Assembly: GCA_965226025.1 (NCBI GenBank)
Contig: CBDDCD010000003.1
Coordinates: 2,790,001-2,854,000, forward strand
Length of the DNA: 64,000 bases
Direction: 5' to 3'
Origin: Moanibacter sp965226025
Lineage (GTDB): Bacteria > Verrucomicrobiota > Verrucomicrobiia > Opitutales > UBA2987
Under the pieces are notes generated by a model. The model saw only the letters and a list, made by a program, of their open reading frames with translations. It had not been told where the DNA came from and ran no database searches. Shown piece after piece: positions 18,501 through 26,951 of this stretch. Numbering within the stretch: the stretch's first letter is position 1; the number at the start of each line of letters is the position of its first letter. The translations under genes were made by a program, and so were the position numbers.

Positions 18501-18704
18501 CTCACGCAACACCGGCAGCAAGACCACCTCCGTAAAGCTCGAGCGGTGGCTGTCGTCGGGATGCTGCGTGGCATTCAGATCGATGATTTCCCAGTCTAGA
18601 CCTTCCAGTTGATCGAGCATTGGCTTTTCTACGTGATTTCGCTCGTCAAGTTTGATCTGCGCGGCTGTGCCTTTGGCGCTCATCATTTTTACGTTACTTC
18701 CCAA
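15504..18704 (-). CDS. hsdR: Type I restriction endonuclease subunit R
   Basis: The protein has 1066 residues, full length for HsdR. It holds the N-terminal nuclease core PDIVLFVNGLPLVVVECKSP (about 160-180), Walker A in TQGSGKSLTMMF (about 328), the DEAH-type box TDEAHRSQYS (about 430) and motif VI QAIARVNRVEGEAKDKGF, with a helical C-terminal assembly domain. With HsdM and HsdS it forms the complex that translocates and cuts unmodified DNA. The start may be 18704 or the internal ATG at 18683 (MSAKGTAAQI). It overlaps the preceding accessory gene by up to 16 bp. Its N-terminus is a diverged paralogue of the fragment at 20834-21112. Confidence 0.95.
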   Translation of the reverse strand: MGSNVKMMSAKGTAAQIKLDERNHVEKPMLDQLEGLDWEIIDLNATQHPDDSHRSSFTEVVLLPVLREQLKVIQPWLEDDQVEDVIKQLTASFPGGNLLQNNQYAFHLLLEGTSVSENRQTGEKSPTVRFIEFKHRENNRFIAVCQFKVRILGTEHHIIPDIVLFVNGLPLVVVECKSPKVKEPIAEAIVQLMRYSEQRGAKGEGSAPLFYYNQFLVSTCRQEAKFGTITAHDEKHFYRWSDPYPRSIDDLAHGTSSPNDQQRLVAGMLDHRNLLDILLSFTLFGTNDRGELIKIVGRYQQFRAVKLAVNRLLEGRNPRERSGIIWHTQGSGKSLTMMFMVREMYRHASLSKWKVVFVTDRTQLEGQLRETSQSIGFTVKVADSIRRLKELLAGEASDLVMAMIHKFREADLTETFPELNASPHILVMTDEAHRSQYSKLAANLDKGIPQATRIGYTGTPIDKTERVFGDYIDKYTMRQSIADEVTLEIVYEGRTHNAEVPDKAGMDTRFEDVFSDYNLSERLEILGYGSRQAYLEADSTIEAKAKDMVEHYLKHVFPNGYKAQIVATSREAAVRYKRHVDAALADAIAEREQTTRDAPELGTLKALQSDVVISDGHNDELHLKAFTDPSKHETTIKSFKLAFDAEDEGVTGEIGIVIVNNMLLTGFDAPVEQVMYLDKVIFAHGLLQAIARVNRVEGEAKDKGFVVDYVGIGHHLKKALDNYDEREQNEVTEALSFPEEELRELKASHDALMALLAKHGLTDLTDHDAFFDVFYDEDLRFEFMSLFRSFTKNLNLLFPAKEALDFMGDYNALMEINVMAAKHFRDDRLSMKGIPPKLRTITDAFLESRGIDVKVEPISILDKDFQKEVGKRGRNKTKAAEIEHAIRHHLDVELDDDPELQASFSEALKKIFEGFANSWKKIHEELEKLRRRIVNAGKEATYGLHRKKQMPIFRVLKREIFGEETEGARSSRAAEEAAPYGMSEEDRISNMVALTQELYSEIERELQLTGFWESIPARNKLIADLQRVLLRPGYAQLPGLVAKRKQVISRLMEIAEKNNDTILYAA

Positions 18705-20229
18705 TGGCCGCCTCTGTCGGGGCCGATGCGTTTGATAAGACCTGCCGTCTTCAGCTTATTCAGCTGATACTTCACGCCGTCTTCGGTAATGTCTCCTAGC
18801 ATTTCTGCGATCTCCCTGCGCCCTAGAGCCGGATTACTCCGCAGAAGCTCAATGATTTTCTGGGTAGTCTTCTGGGTAGCTTTCTGGGTAGTTTCTACCG
18901 AGATTTTCCCCGAACCATTCTCCGAAGGTTCCTCAGTTTCCGCCGCCACCTTTTCATGCACCGGCAGTCGGATCAGGAAATGGGTCCGGTCGTCGTCAGT
19001 CTCGATTTCGGGAGTTGGTGAGCCATTGGCTGCCGTGACTTTTAGGATTTTGGAGATTCCGGTGGAACGGCCCTCGGTGAGATCCAACTCTTTCAAAAAT
19101 TCGCCGATCCGACGGTTGCGGTAGCGGCGGCTTACCGCTCTGCCCGTCCGCAGATCTGCCATTTTGATGGAGCGGTCGGGTCCTGGAAAACTCAATACCA
19201 CCAGATCCTCTCCGGTGATCCTCACCTCGACGGGTTCGCGGATTTCGTAGGATCGGTGGTAGACGGCGTTGACCACCGCCTCTTCAATGGCGGCCAGGGG
19301 GAAATTCCAAAGTCGCTCCGCTTCCGGGCGGTCCGGGTGCTTGATTACGGTTTCCTTCAGGTAGTTGCGTTGGATAAACGAGATGGCATCACGGGTGATC
19401 CGCGCGAGCGGACCCGCGAAGATCTTTTCTTCAAATTGATCGCCGCCAGGACCTTCCGGGAAATAGACCACGTCGATCTGGGTAGCTGGAAAGAACCGTC
19501 GGGGCTCTTCGTTGAAAAATAGAAGGCCCACGTTTAACGGCAACGGGGTTTCAGTAGGTCCACCCACCACATTCATTTGGCGGCCTATGGCTTCGGTCGA
19601 TAATTCGGGAGCTTCGTCGGCTAGGTCGCTACGCACCTCGCTCAGGAAATCGCTTATCAAACGAGGCGAGAGGTCTTCGACTTTCGCGTTTTGGTTGAAG
19701 CGATCGTCAAACGGAACTGTCGCAGTGAGGCTGATCAGCTCGCGCTCGACTTCGCCCCTAGCTTCGACCGTGCTGGCGTAGCGGCGGATGTAGTAGTGAT
19801 ACTCCTTCTTTTTGGCGGTCACTGCCTTTGGCGCTTTGTAGGGACGGTTCTGTCCACCCGGCGCCCAGAGCACGATGAGGTTTCTCCTTTCAAAACGTTC
19901 GATGTAGCACTTGGGAAATACGGCGGCTGGATTAGATTACAGAAGCCCAATAGCTCTTGTTGAATCTTGTCGAGTTGGTCATCGGGCACGCCCACGGGTG
20001 GAAACACCGGCATCCCCGAGGCATCACAGTCCTGACCAATCACCACGTAGCCGCCACCCAGGTTCTCGAAGTCGTTGGCAAAGGCGCAGAGCGTCCGCAG
20101 GATCGCGTCCGGATTCCAGCCCGCTTTGTATTCAATCCGCTCCCCTTCCACCTGCCGCTGCCGGAGGAGGTTTTCGAGATTGATCAGGAGTTTAGATCTC
20201 ACTACCCACCTCTTTGCGTTTTTCATCAA
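18689..20229 (-). pseudogene. AlbA_2-domain (divergent AAA_4) ATP-binding regulator, frameshifted
   Basis: Two overlapping frames make one protein of about 510 residues. The N-terminal part (start 20229) has the AlbA_2 pattern ERIEYKAGWNPDAILRTLCAFANDFENLGGGYVVIG. The C-terminal part reads WAPGGQNRPYKAP, then the GHKL-like segment AAIEEAVVNAVYHRSYE, and ends in a winged helix. The shift falls near 19900, around the codons for PPYFPS, where IERFERRNLIVLWAP continues in the other frame. A repeated TQKATQKTTQK stretch precedes the winged helix. Such regulators often sit in type I restriction loci. A sequencing error or a reinitiated two-part protein cannot be excluded. Confidence 0.75.
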
Positions 20230-20815
20230 GGAACTCTTGAGGGGTTTCCGTGCTGGGCAGTTCCAGTTGGTGTTTGGAAACGAAGAGCCGGTTGTTCATG
20301 CTGGGGAGGGCATATTCCACCAGTGCGGAGCGCTCAAAATACAAGGAACTGATCTGCCGCTTCAAGGCCCGCACCGACCAGTTTCCCCGGATGCACTCGA
20401 TCTCGTAAAAGGCACGTTTCAGCGGGTTTTCGATAGCGACAAGCTCTTCGAAGTGGCTGTAGGAGAGGCTGGACAGCAGCTTGCCGCCCGCCACTGCGAA
20501 TTGTGCGGACGCTGTCCGGACTTTTCCATGTTCGAGCACTTCATCCTCCGCAACGCCCAATTTTCCGGTCAGTGACCGGAAAATCTCTTCACTGATTTCC
20601 AAGTACGGCGGCAAAGGCTGCGGCCATGTTTGAGCCGCTACCGCCTGGATTTGAGGATAGGCGCGGAAAAAGGCAGCATACGCGTAAAGCAGAGATGGAT
20701 CACACGTCGGGACCTGATGTTTCCGCAAATCATGCACCCGCCGGATGGTATCCACCAAGGCGGCGAAATCGAGTGTCGTTCTCAGGGCTTCCGATTTGCG
20801 GGACCTACGCTGCAT
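20192..20815 (-). CDS. YhcG/DUF1016-like protein lacking its nuclease domain
   Basis: The 207 residues show the DUF1016 N-terminal helix domain (VAGGKLLSSLSYSHFEELVAI, then ENPLKRAFYEIECIRGNWSVRALKRQISSLYFERSA). The frame joins directly to the last segment of the family (VEYALPSMNNRLFVSKHQLELPS). The PD-(D/E)XK nuclease core of about 130 residues that normally lies between them is absent, yet the frame stays open. It overlaps the next gene by 38 bp. Either an in-frame deletion derivative has kept a protein-protein role or this is a decaying gene. Confidence 0.7.
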   Translation of the reverse strand: MQRRSRKSEALRTTLDFAALVDTIRRVHDLRKHQVPTCDPSLLYAYAAFFRAYPQIQAVAAQTWPQPLPPYLEISEEIFRSLTGKLGVAEDEVLEHGKVRTASAQFAVAGGKLLSSLSYSHFEELVAIENPLKRAFYEIECIRGNWSVRALKRQISSLYFERSALVEYALPSMNNRLFVSKHQLELPSTETPQEFLDEKRKEVGSEI

Positions 20816-20833
20816 AGGCTCATTCCTTCTCTC

Positions 20834-21112
20834 TCAGGTCGTCGCGTGCGCCCTCCCGGCGATCCGTTTCTGTTTGATCACTTCTTCGACCTGGTCGTCC
20901 TCCAGCCAGGACTGAATTATCTTCAACTGCTCACGGAGCACTGGGAGCATCACGACTTCGGTGAAGTTTGAACGGCGGCTGTCGCCGGGCTTCTGTTTGG
21001 CATCCAGATCGATGATCTTCCAACCCATGCCTTCCAGTTGAGATAGCAGTGGCTTCTCGATGTGGTTGCGCTCGTCGAGTTTCAGGGCATTCGCGGTGGT
21101 AACCTTACTCAT
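20834..21112 (-). pseudogene. Truncated second hsdR (N-terminal 88 residues)
   Basis: MSKVTTANALKLDERNHIEK and the next 68 residues (PLLSQLEGMGWKIIDLDAKQ, SNFTEVVMLPVLREQLKIIQ, SWLEDDQVEEVIKQ) match the first 90 residues of the full hsdR at 18704, with clear divergence at the DNA level. After VIKQ the frame runs out into an unrelated tail. The start overlaps the stop of the Cap15-like gene in an ATGA (21109-21112). This is the 5' stump of the hsdR that once followed this operon, replaced by another hsdR further down. Confidence 0.85.
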
Positions 21113-21756
21113 TTTTCGGTCATTGGATGCTCACCAAAGTCGTCGGGAAAGTCGTCCAGACGTTGTTTGCATCGCTTGGTGAGAACCACTTCACCGGTGG
21201 TCTTGCGGGTGGTCCAATAGATGCCCTTCAGTTTTTTGACCGGGTCGCCGATGATTTCGAGAATCATTGCCCCATCATGGGGAGCGCTTCTTTCCTGAAC
21301 ATTCAAACCAGGAGAACTCGAGTATGAGTATCCCAGCTTCCGGATCTGCTCGTCGGAATCGAGCCAGAAATCTGCCAGATAGCTCCAGCTGCTCATCTCA
21401 GCGGTTCGCATGACGCAACTTACCTGGCCGAAAGATTGCTTGATCGTAACGATGGCCGGGATGGGTCCTGGGACATTGCCGTCAGCATCCTTCCATGTGG
21501 TCTGGATTGTGCCCTCCCACGTTCCATCGAGATCAGGGAACGGCACCAACCAGCCTTTGAATATCCGCCATCTCCACGCAAACGCCGCGAAACCGAACCA
21601 AATCAGGATGAGAATGGGAACCGTCTTGTAGGCAAGTTTCAGAGCGGACTCAATGTCGGTGATTGAGGTTCCGGTTCCGTAGGCCAATGCGATGAAGCAA
21701 ACTGCAAACAGGCCGAAGAAAACGAGAGCCAAAGGTCTGATCTTGAGGTTCTTCAT
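21109..21756 (-). CDS. cap15: CBASS effector, Cap15-like (2TM plus beta-barrel)
   Basis: From ATG 21756 the protein has 215 residues: two N-terminal membrane helices (about 8-27 and 47-66), then a beta-rich domain opening with PFPDLDGTWEGTIQ and continuing through IPAIVTIKQSFGQVSC, GAMILEIIGD and KLKGIYWTTRKTTGEVVLTK. This is the architecture of SMODS-associated 2TM beta-strand-rich effectors (Cap15), which bind cyclic oligonucleotides through the barrel and disrupt the inner membrane after phage infection. It lies immediately after a CD-NTase, joined by an ATGA at 21753-21756. That overlap decides the start against the upstream ATG at 21777. Confidence 0.85.
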   Translation of the reverse strand: MKNLKIRPLALVFFGLFAVCFIALAYGTGTSITDIESALKLAYKTVPILILIWFGFAAFAWRWRIFKGWLVPFPDLDGTWEGTIQTTWKDADGNVPGPIPAIVTIKQSFGQVSCVMRTAEMSSWSYLADFWLDSDEQIRKLGYSYSSSPGLNVQERSAPHDGAMILEIIGDPVKKLKGIYWTTRKTTGEVVLTKRCKQRLDDFPDDFGEHPMTEK

Positions 21757-22655
21757 TTGTATCCGATGTAGTTCCAACCCGCTTGCATGAAGTCATTCGC
21801 TTGTTGACGCACCCAAGGTTGAGAATCGCGGAATAGATACTTTAGCTCGTTCACCTCGCCCCATTCGCTACACTCCTCGTCTTTTCGCGTTCGATTCCAA
21901 ATGTCTGCGATTACGTGCCTGATGATGGCAGTGTATGAATCCTTGGGAAACGCTTCTACGTCAGCGTTCCACACGAGGCATTCGATCAAAAACGAGGGCA
22001 CCGGTTCGGCCTCGGCCATGTTCTCATCCAGCATCTTGCCCCGAAGGCGCTTCAGAATGCGGATGACCCGTTTGTATTTGCGACCCGTGTCCGTATTTCG
22101 CGAAACGCCGTTATCGTAAGTTTGCTGAGGCCAGTTCTTGATGAGCCCACCCTTGTCAGGTTTGAAAGCTACGCCGTAAATGATCTGGTCGGTTCCATCG
22201 GCATTCAATTTTCCTGTGTAACGCCTATGCTCGAATATCGGGACAACGTCCGTTCCGATCCTGTAGGAGTTCTCGTGAATCTGGAATGCCTTGTTCCCTC
22301 TCGTTACCCCATCTTTCTCGAAGTATTCCTCAAGCGCGGTTTGCAACTGATTCTTGAAATCCGCAAACGGGAAGGTTCCGTCGATATTTCCGAAAGTTTC
22401 TTTGGTCGTGCCATCTGGGTAATCTGGGAAAAAGCTCCCATTATAGCGGACACAAATATCGACGTCACTTTTCTGGCGCACATTGGTTCGAGCGCGATAG
22501 GAACCCTGGGCGAAAACGCTGATGTCGAGGTTGGCAAGGGTGTCATCGGCTTTGACTGCTTTCTTGACCGCAGTCTCAGCGTTCTCGCACTTGTCCGATT
22601 CTGTTTGGCTTGGTCCTTTCGCCCAGCTCTTAAAGGTGTCTTCTGAGACATTCAT
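21753..22655 (-). CDS. CBASS CD-NTase (cyclic oligonucleotide synthase)
   Basis: The 300 residues show the nucleotidyltransferase signature GSYRARTNVRQKSDVDICVRY with Gly51-Ser52 and the metal-binding Asp64 and Asp66. The third acid is Asp136 in YRIGTDVVPIFEHRRY. The family phrases KNWPQQTYDNGV and RVIRILKRLRGKM follow. It would make a cyclic di- or trinucleotide on phage infection to trigger the downstream membrane effector. No Cap2/Cap3 or HORMA/TRIP13 genes are present, so this is a minimal type I CBASS. It begins in an ATGA shared with the hsdS stop (22652-22655). The clade and product were not assigned. Confidence 0.9.
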   Translation of the reverse strand: MNVSEDTFKSWAKGPSQTESDKCENAETAVKKAVKADDTLANLDISVFAQGSYRARTNVRQKSDVDICVRYNGSFFPDYPDGTTKETFGNIDGTFPFADFKNQLQTALEEYFEKDGVTRGNKAFQIHENSYRIGTDVVPIFEHRRYTGKLNADGTDQIIYGVAFKPDKGGLIKNWPQQTYDNGVSRNTDTGRKYKRVIRILKRLRGKMLDENMAEAEPVPSFLIECLVWNADVEAFPKDSYTAIIRHVIADIWNRTRKDEECSEWGEVNELKYLFRDSQPWVRQQANDFMQAGWNYIGYK

Positions 22656-23995
22656 GTTCCAGCCTCCGTTTCGTCGAGCAAGGCCGTGACGCGCTTGCGA
22701 CCGTTCAGCAGGTCTTGCATTAGAGCGGTTTTGAGGGCGCGAAGTTTTGCTAGCGTTCGCTGCGCATGGATTGCCTCGGTGTCTTGCAAATCGAGAAGCG
22801 CACAGATGGCCTTCTGTTCATCAAGCGTAGGCGGGAAAGCAACCCACAGTTTTTCTTGAGCCAAGATACCAATGTAGTCTCGGGTCGATTGCTTCGCTAA
22901 GCCTTTGAGTTGATTTTGAAATTGGGGTCCACGAAATATCTGTGTCAGGAATTCAGGGAAAAGCGCGTTCATGTTTCCAATTCGGTAATAGGTAACCTGA
23001 GGAGTGAGCATGATCGACGGGATTTCCTCAGGAACCAGCGCTACAAAACCAATGCTGGCTTTGTGACTCAGAAGCACGTCTCCAGGTTGGGAAAATCCGA
23101 TTCTGAGCGTTTGATACTGAGCGTTTGTGATCTTCTTAGCTCTCTCGATGTTGATGACGCCCTCGGCAATATCGGAAGCCATGACAAAGGGGATGCCTTC
23201 ATCAACAAAATCTCTGCTCTTTGGGTGTAACTCACCATGGTTTCCGTCCTGGACATCAGAAACGGTGCCGTCATTCATCATCTCTTCAATGGACTTCGCC
23301 TCCCACTCCACAGGAATCCTGCCGAGGGGGGAGTCTTTGAATGGGTGGGTTCGTTCGGAGCGGAGGTTGCCGTGTTCGTCGATGCCGCGGGTGAGTAGGT
23401 TCTGCATGAGGCCGGTCTTTAGGCGTTGCTGCTTGGCGATCAAGGCCTCCGTCTGTTCAATCGCACGGTCCACCGTCGAGAGGATCTCGGCGATTTTGGC
23501 TTGTTCGGGTTTGGGAGGGAGGGCAATTGGGAACTCCTTGATTATCTCGAGTGTGATTCGAGTAATCGCGAGACCGGACATTGCGTCCTTAATCATTCGC
23601 TGCCCGTGTTCACTCAGTATCGTCTGGAGCAAAAATAAAGGCGATAACTCCCCGCTGTGCGGCCGCATGAATGCCACACTCGATAGTAAGCTAAACTCCT
23701 CTGACAATGGATTGACGGCAGCGTTGCCAGTATTTGCTCCGTCTTTTGTCAGAAGAACGTCTCCCTTCTTGACGGGGCAGCCCTTGTAGATTTCGTTGTG
23801 TTGCTTCTTGTCTATATATTGGATCTGTGCCAGATCGACACGTCCAAACCTTATGTTCCGCGAAGTTAGATACTTGAACTCTTCAGTCGAGTCCGTCGTC
23901 GGTGAGAAGTGTGTTCCATCTTGAATTTTCTCACATACGTGACCCCACCTAGAGATTCTCCAATCTTTGGGGATACTTTGGGTGAATGTGTTCAT
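22652..23995 (-). CDS. hsdS: Type I restriction-modification specificity subunit
   Basis: The 447 residues hold two target-recognition domains, each followed by a helical spacer: IPKDWRISRWGHV with the first domain, the conserved spacer LPPKPEQAKIAEILSTVDRAIEQTEALI, then GRIPVEWEAKSIEEM with the second domain and PPTLDEQKAICALLDLQDTEAIHAQRTLAKLRALK. It sets the methylation and cleavage sequence. It overlaps hsdM and the CD-NTase gene through ATGA junctions at both ends. Confidence 0.93.
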   Translation of the reverse strand: MNTFTQSIPKDWRISRWGHVCEKIQDGTHFSPTTDSTEEFKYLTSRNIRFGRVDLAQIQYIDKKQHNEIYKGCPVKKGDVLLTKDGANTGNAAVNPLSEEFSLLSSVAFMRPHSGELSPLFLLQTILSEHGQRMIKDAMSGLAITRITLEIIKEFPIALPPKPEQAKIAEILSTVDRAIEQTEALIAKQQRLKTGLMQNLLTRGIDEHGNLRSERTHPFKDSPLGRIPVEWEAKSIEEMMNDGTVSDVQDGNHGELHPKSRDFVDEGIPFVMASDIAEGVINIERAKKITNAQYQTLRIGFSQPGDVLLSHKASIGFVALVPEEIPSIMLTPQVTYYRIGNMNALFPEFLTQIFRGPQFQNQLKGLAKQSTRDYIGILAQEKLWVAFPPTLDEQKAICALLDLQDTEAIHAQRTLAKLRALKTALMQDLLNGRKRVTALLDETEAGT

Positions 23996-26703
23996 GAATT
24001 CAAATATCCCAATCCTTTGAGAAATCCATCCAGCGCGTTGAGGGTTTCGGTGCGTTCGGTTTCCAAGACGCGGCTGGAGACGGCGTATTTGTCCCAGAGG
24101 AATTCGACCGACTTGATGAGGTGACGCTTGGCGGCGTTGAGGTAGCGGTCGAGTTCGTGGCTGGCGAGATCGTGGAGTTTTTTCAAGATGAGGGTCCTGG
24201 CTTCCTCATCGATAAGTTGGCCGCCGATCTCGGTGAAAAGGGCGTCGGTCCTGGCGAGGCGGGCTTCGAGCGCGGCCTGGTCTTTCTTGAGGGCGTTGCG
24301 GACCTTTGCTTTCGCCTTGGCGCCGGGCACAGGCAGGAATGCCTGTGTCACGTTTTGAGCCGCGTCGAGCGAGGCGAGCTTGTACTGGACCTGCTGGAGG
24401 AGTTGCTGGTTCTCGGCCTTGAAGTCATCGGCGCCGAGGCGTTTGAGCTGGAGCTTGAGTTTCAGTTCATCGCTCAGGGATTTGAGGGCGGCCTTGCTTT
24501 CCCTGATGGTGTTCTCCAGCGCGGTGATGGCCTTTTGCTGGGATTGCAGGATTTTCAACTCCGTTCGGGTGGATTTGCCGGTGCTGTCCACAAGGTCGTC
24601 GATGAGGGCCTTGAGGGCTTTCTTGATGACTGCAGCGGTGACGTTTTCGCCCTCCTCGGGTTCGTAGGCGGCGACTTCCTGGGCGGTTTCCACGGCCTCG
24701 GCGAGATCGCTCTGAGTTTCGCTGATCTTGGCCTCCAGGGCCTCGATGGCATCAGCCTCGGATTGGAAGAACGCGGCGATGAGGGTGTCGTCGGGGATGA
24801 GAGTGTGGTGCCAGCCGGTGGAGATGACGGTCTTAAGGTCGTAGCGGATCTGCTGCCACCAGTTGACAAAGACGCCGGCACTCTGGAACTCGTCGAGCAC
24901 GCCGAGGGGGATAAAGCGGTCCTTCAGGCTCGTGAGGAGTTCCTGCCGGACCTCCGGCATTTTCCGGCCCTCGCGGAGCTGGGCGAAGTCATCACGGGCA
25001 ATCTCCCACCAATCTTGAAGGGCCTCGCCGTGGCGGGTAAAGGTCGCTTGCAGGGCCGCATCGGCTTCCAGAGTCGTCTTGATGGCGGGTTTGCCTGTGA
25101 TGGCAGCCTGGAAAGCGAGGTAGCCGGGTCGTTCAGGCAGGAACAGGGTGTCCGCTGTGACGCCGAACTTGCCGAAGGTGCATTGCCTCGCTACATCCTC
25201 CGCTTCGGGGATGCCGCCGATGAGGTGGGCCTGCACGTCCTCGGGTTCGGGCTCGGGGGTGTTGTCGACGTAGCGGCGGATGTTGAGGTTGTAATCATGC
25301 TTTTGCACGATCTCGGCCTTGCCCACGAGGCGGCTGTATTTCGGCAGCTCGCGTTTGTGGGTAAAGACGAAATCAATCTTTTCGATGTCCTCGGGGCGGA
25401 GTTTGTTCTGGTTCTTGCCCTCGGTGTATTCGCGGTCGGCGTTGATGAAGAGAACCTTGTCACGCAGGGCGTCGGGTTTATTCTTGTTGAGGACAAGGAC
25501 GCAGGCGGGGATGCCGGTGCCGTAGAAGAGCCCGGGCGGCAGGCTCACTATTGCCTCGATGACGTCGTCCTCGATGAAGAGCTCGCGGACGAGCTTTTCC
25601 TTGCCGCCGCGGAAGAGGACGCCGTGGGGCATAACGGTGGCGGCGTGGCCGCCGGCCTTAAGGCTGGCGAGCATGTGCTGGACGAACATGAGGTCGGCCT
25701 TTTTCCCGGTCTCGGGGCACCACTCGCGAAAGCGGGAGGGAAACTTGAGCGTGGCGCGGCTGTAGTTCTGCGAGAAGGGCGGATTGGCCAGCACGCGGTC
25801 GAACTTGCGGACGGTGTTGCCGTCCAGAATCTGCGGGTCCTCCAGGGTGTCGCCGTTCTCGATGGTGAAGCGGGTGATGTTGTGGAGGATCATGTTCATC
25901 ACGCAGATCGACCATACGGTGCCGTTGGAGTCCTGGCCGAAAAGGGCAAGGTCGTCCGGGTTCTGGCCCTGCTCCTCAACGTATTGGTGGCTCTGAATGA
26001 GAAAGCCTCCGGAGCCCATGGTGGGGTCGTAGATCTCGTGCCCGGCCCGGGGTTTGACGATCTGCACGAGCAGGCGGACGACTTCGCCGGGGGTGTAGAA
26101 CTCGCCACCCTTCTTGCCCGCGCTGTCGGCGAAGAATTTTATCAGGTATTCGTAGGCCGCGCCGAGGAGGTCGGGAAACTCGAAGTTGTCATTCACCAGC
26201 ACGAAGCCGGGCCGGCTAAAGTGATCGAGCAGGTCCTTCCACTTCTGGTCGGGGATCTTGGTCTTCCCCTTGACGGCATTGAAATCGATGTTGTTTTTCA
26301 GCACGCCGGCGAGGGCATCGTTCTCATCCTCCACGGCAGCGATGGCCTTGTTGAGCATGTTGCCGATGTCGTGCTTGAGATCCTTGAGTGCGGGAACCTC
26401 GTCGCCGTTTTCATCGGTCCAGGACTCATGCCAGCGGGCGCGGACGGGCACGAAGAAGGTCTCGCCGTAGGTGGCCTTGTCTTCGAGGAGTTCGGCGAGC
26501 AGTTCCGGCTGATCGGCGAGGTGGGCGTAATCCTTCCTGATGGCCGCGCGTTTGCGGTCGAATTCATCGGACAAGCGCTTGAGGAAAAGCATGCCGAAGA
26601 TGAACTCCTTGAACTCGGAGGCGTCCATCTTCCCGCGCAGGATGTCGGCGGACTTGAAGAGGAAGGACTCGAGCTCGGCGAGAGTGATTTTTTCGGTTTT
26701 CAA
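23992..26703 (-). CDS. hsdM: Type I DNA adenine methyltransferase subunit, long form
   Basis: The 903 residues exceed a standard HsdM (about 500). The N-terminal HsdM helical domain is followed by the N6-adenine methylase core: the SAM motif YDPTMGSGGFLI (about 229) and the catalytic NPPF in LANPPFSQNY (about 306). The C-terminal 350 residues are mostly predicted coiled coil (LKSLSDELKLKLQLKRLGAD and similar), typical of a long HsdM subgroup. It is the first gene of the hsdM-hsdS-CBASS run, and its promoter should lie in 26704-26951. A 982-codon frame is open on the opposite strand but has no protein features. Confidence 0.95.
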   Translation of the reverse strand: MKTEKITLAELESFLFKSADILRGKMDASEFKEFIFGMLFLKRLSDEFDRKRAAIRKDYAHLADQPELLAELLEDKATYGETFFVPVRARWHESWTDENGDEVPALKDLKHDIGNMLNKAIAAVEDENDALAGVLKNNIDFNAVKGKTKIPDQKWKDLLDHFSRPGFVLVNDNFEFPDLLGAAYEYLIKFFADSAGKKGGEFYTPGEVVRLLVQIVKPRAGHEIYDPTMGSGGFLIQSHQYVEEQGQNPDDLALFGQDSNGTVWSICVMNMILHNITRFTIENGDTLEDPQILDGNTVRKFDRVLANPPFSQNYSRATLKFPSRFREWCPETGKKADLMFVQHMLASLKAGGHAATVMPHGVLFRGGKEKLVRELFIEDDVIEAIVSLPPGLFYGTGIPACVLVLNKNKPDALRDKVLFINADREYTEGKNQNKLRPEDIEKIDFVFTHKRELPKYSRLVGKAEIVQKHDYNLNIRRYVDNTPEPEPEDVQAHLIGGIPEAEDVARQCTFGKFGVTADTLFLPERPGYLAFQAAITGKPAIKTTLEADAALQATFTRHGEALQDWWEIARDDFAQLREGRKMPEVRQELLTSLKDRFIPLGVLDEFQSAGVFVNWWQQIRYDLKTVISTGWHHTLIPDDTLIAAFFQSEADAIEALEAKISETQSDLAEAVETAQEVAAYEPEEGENVTAAVIKKALKALIDDLVDSTGKSTRTELKILQSQQKAITALENTIRESKAALKSLSDELKLKLQLKRLGADDFKAENQQLLQQVQYKLASLDAAQNVTQAFLPVPGAKAKAKVRNALKKDQAALEARLARTDALFTEIGGQLIDEEARTLILKKLHDLASHELDRYLNAAKRHLIKSVEFLWDKYAVSSRVLETERTETLNALDGFLKGLGYLNS

Positions 26704-26951
26704 GGCAGTGGTCAGGGGAGTAGCGGAATGAGTTCAGGCTGCGAGAACGGCCAGTTTGGAAACCTCGAGGAAGGGGGCGATATACCGGAGAACGAACATA
26801 GGGAGAAAGTAAGCAACTTAGGACGTCTTTTCGGCATGTTCAAACGGTTTCAAGGGTATTTTCAAGATGAGCGTGATGATCTTCGCAATTCGGCACCGAG
26901 TCCCTTATTGAGCGTTCGACTCGTTGGAATTCTGTGTGAGCTGAAGAAACC
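26704..26951. promoter_or_regulatory. Divergent intergenic region: hsdM operon versus PIN module
   Basis: These 248 bases separate the minus-strand restriction/CBASS operon from a plus-strand two-gene module, so both promoters should be here. A single GTAGCGGAATG repeat arm lies at 26720-26730. No clear -35/-10 pair or operator could be assigned by eye. Confidence 0.4.

Noticed and set aside
21109..21777. Start of the Cap15-like gene at 21777
   Set aside because: The downstream ATG at 21756 forms the same ATGA junction seen at the other three borders of the operon and precedes the first membrane helix with a normal short basic N-terminus.
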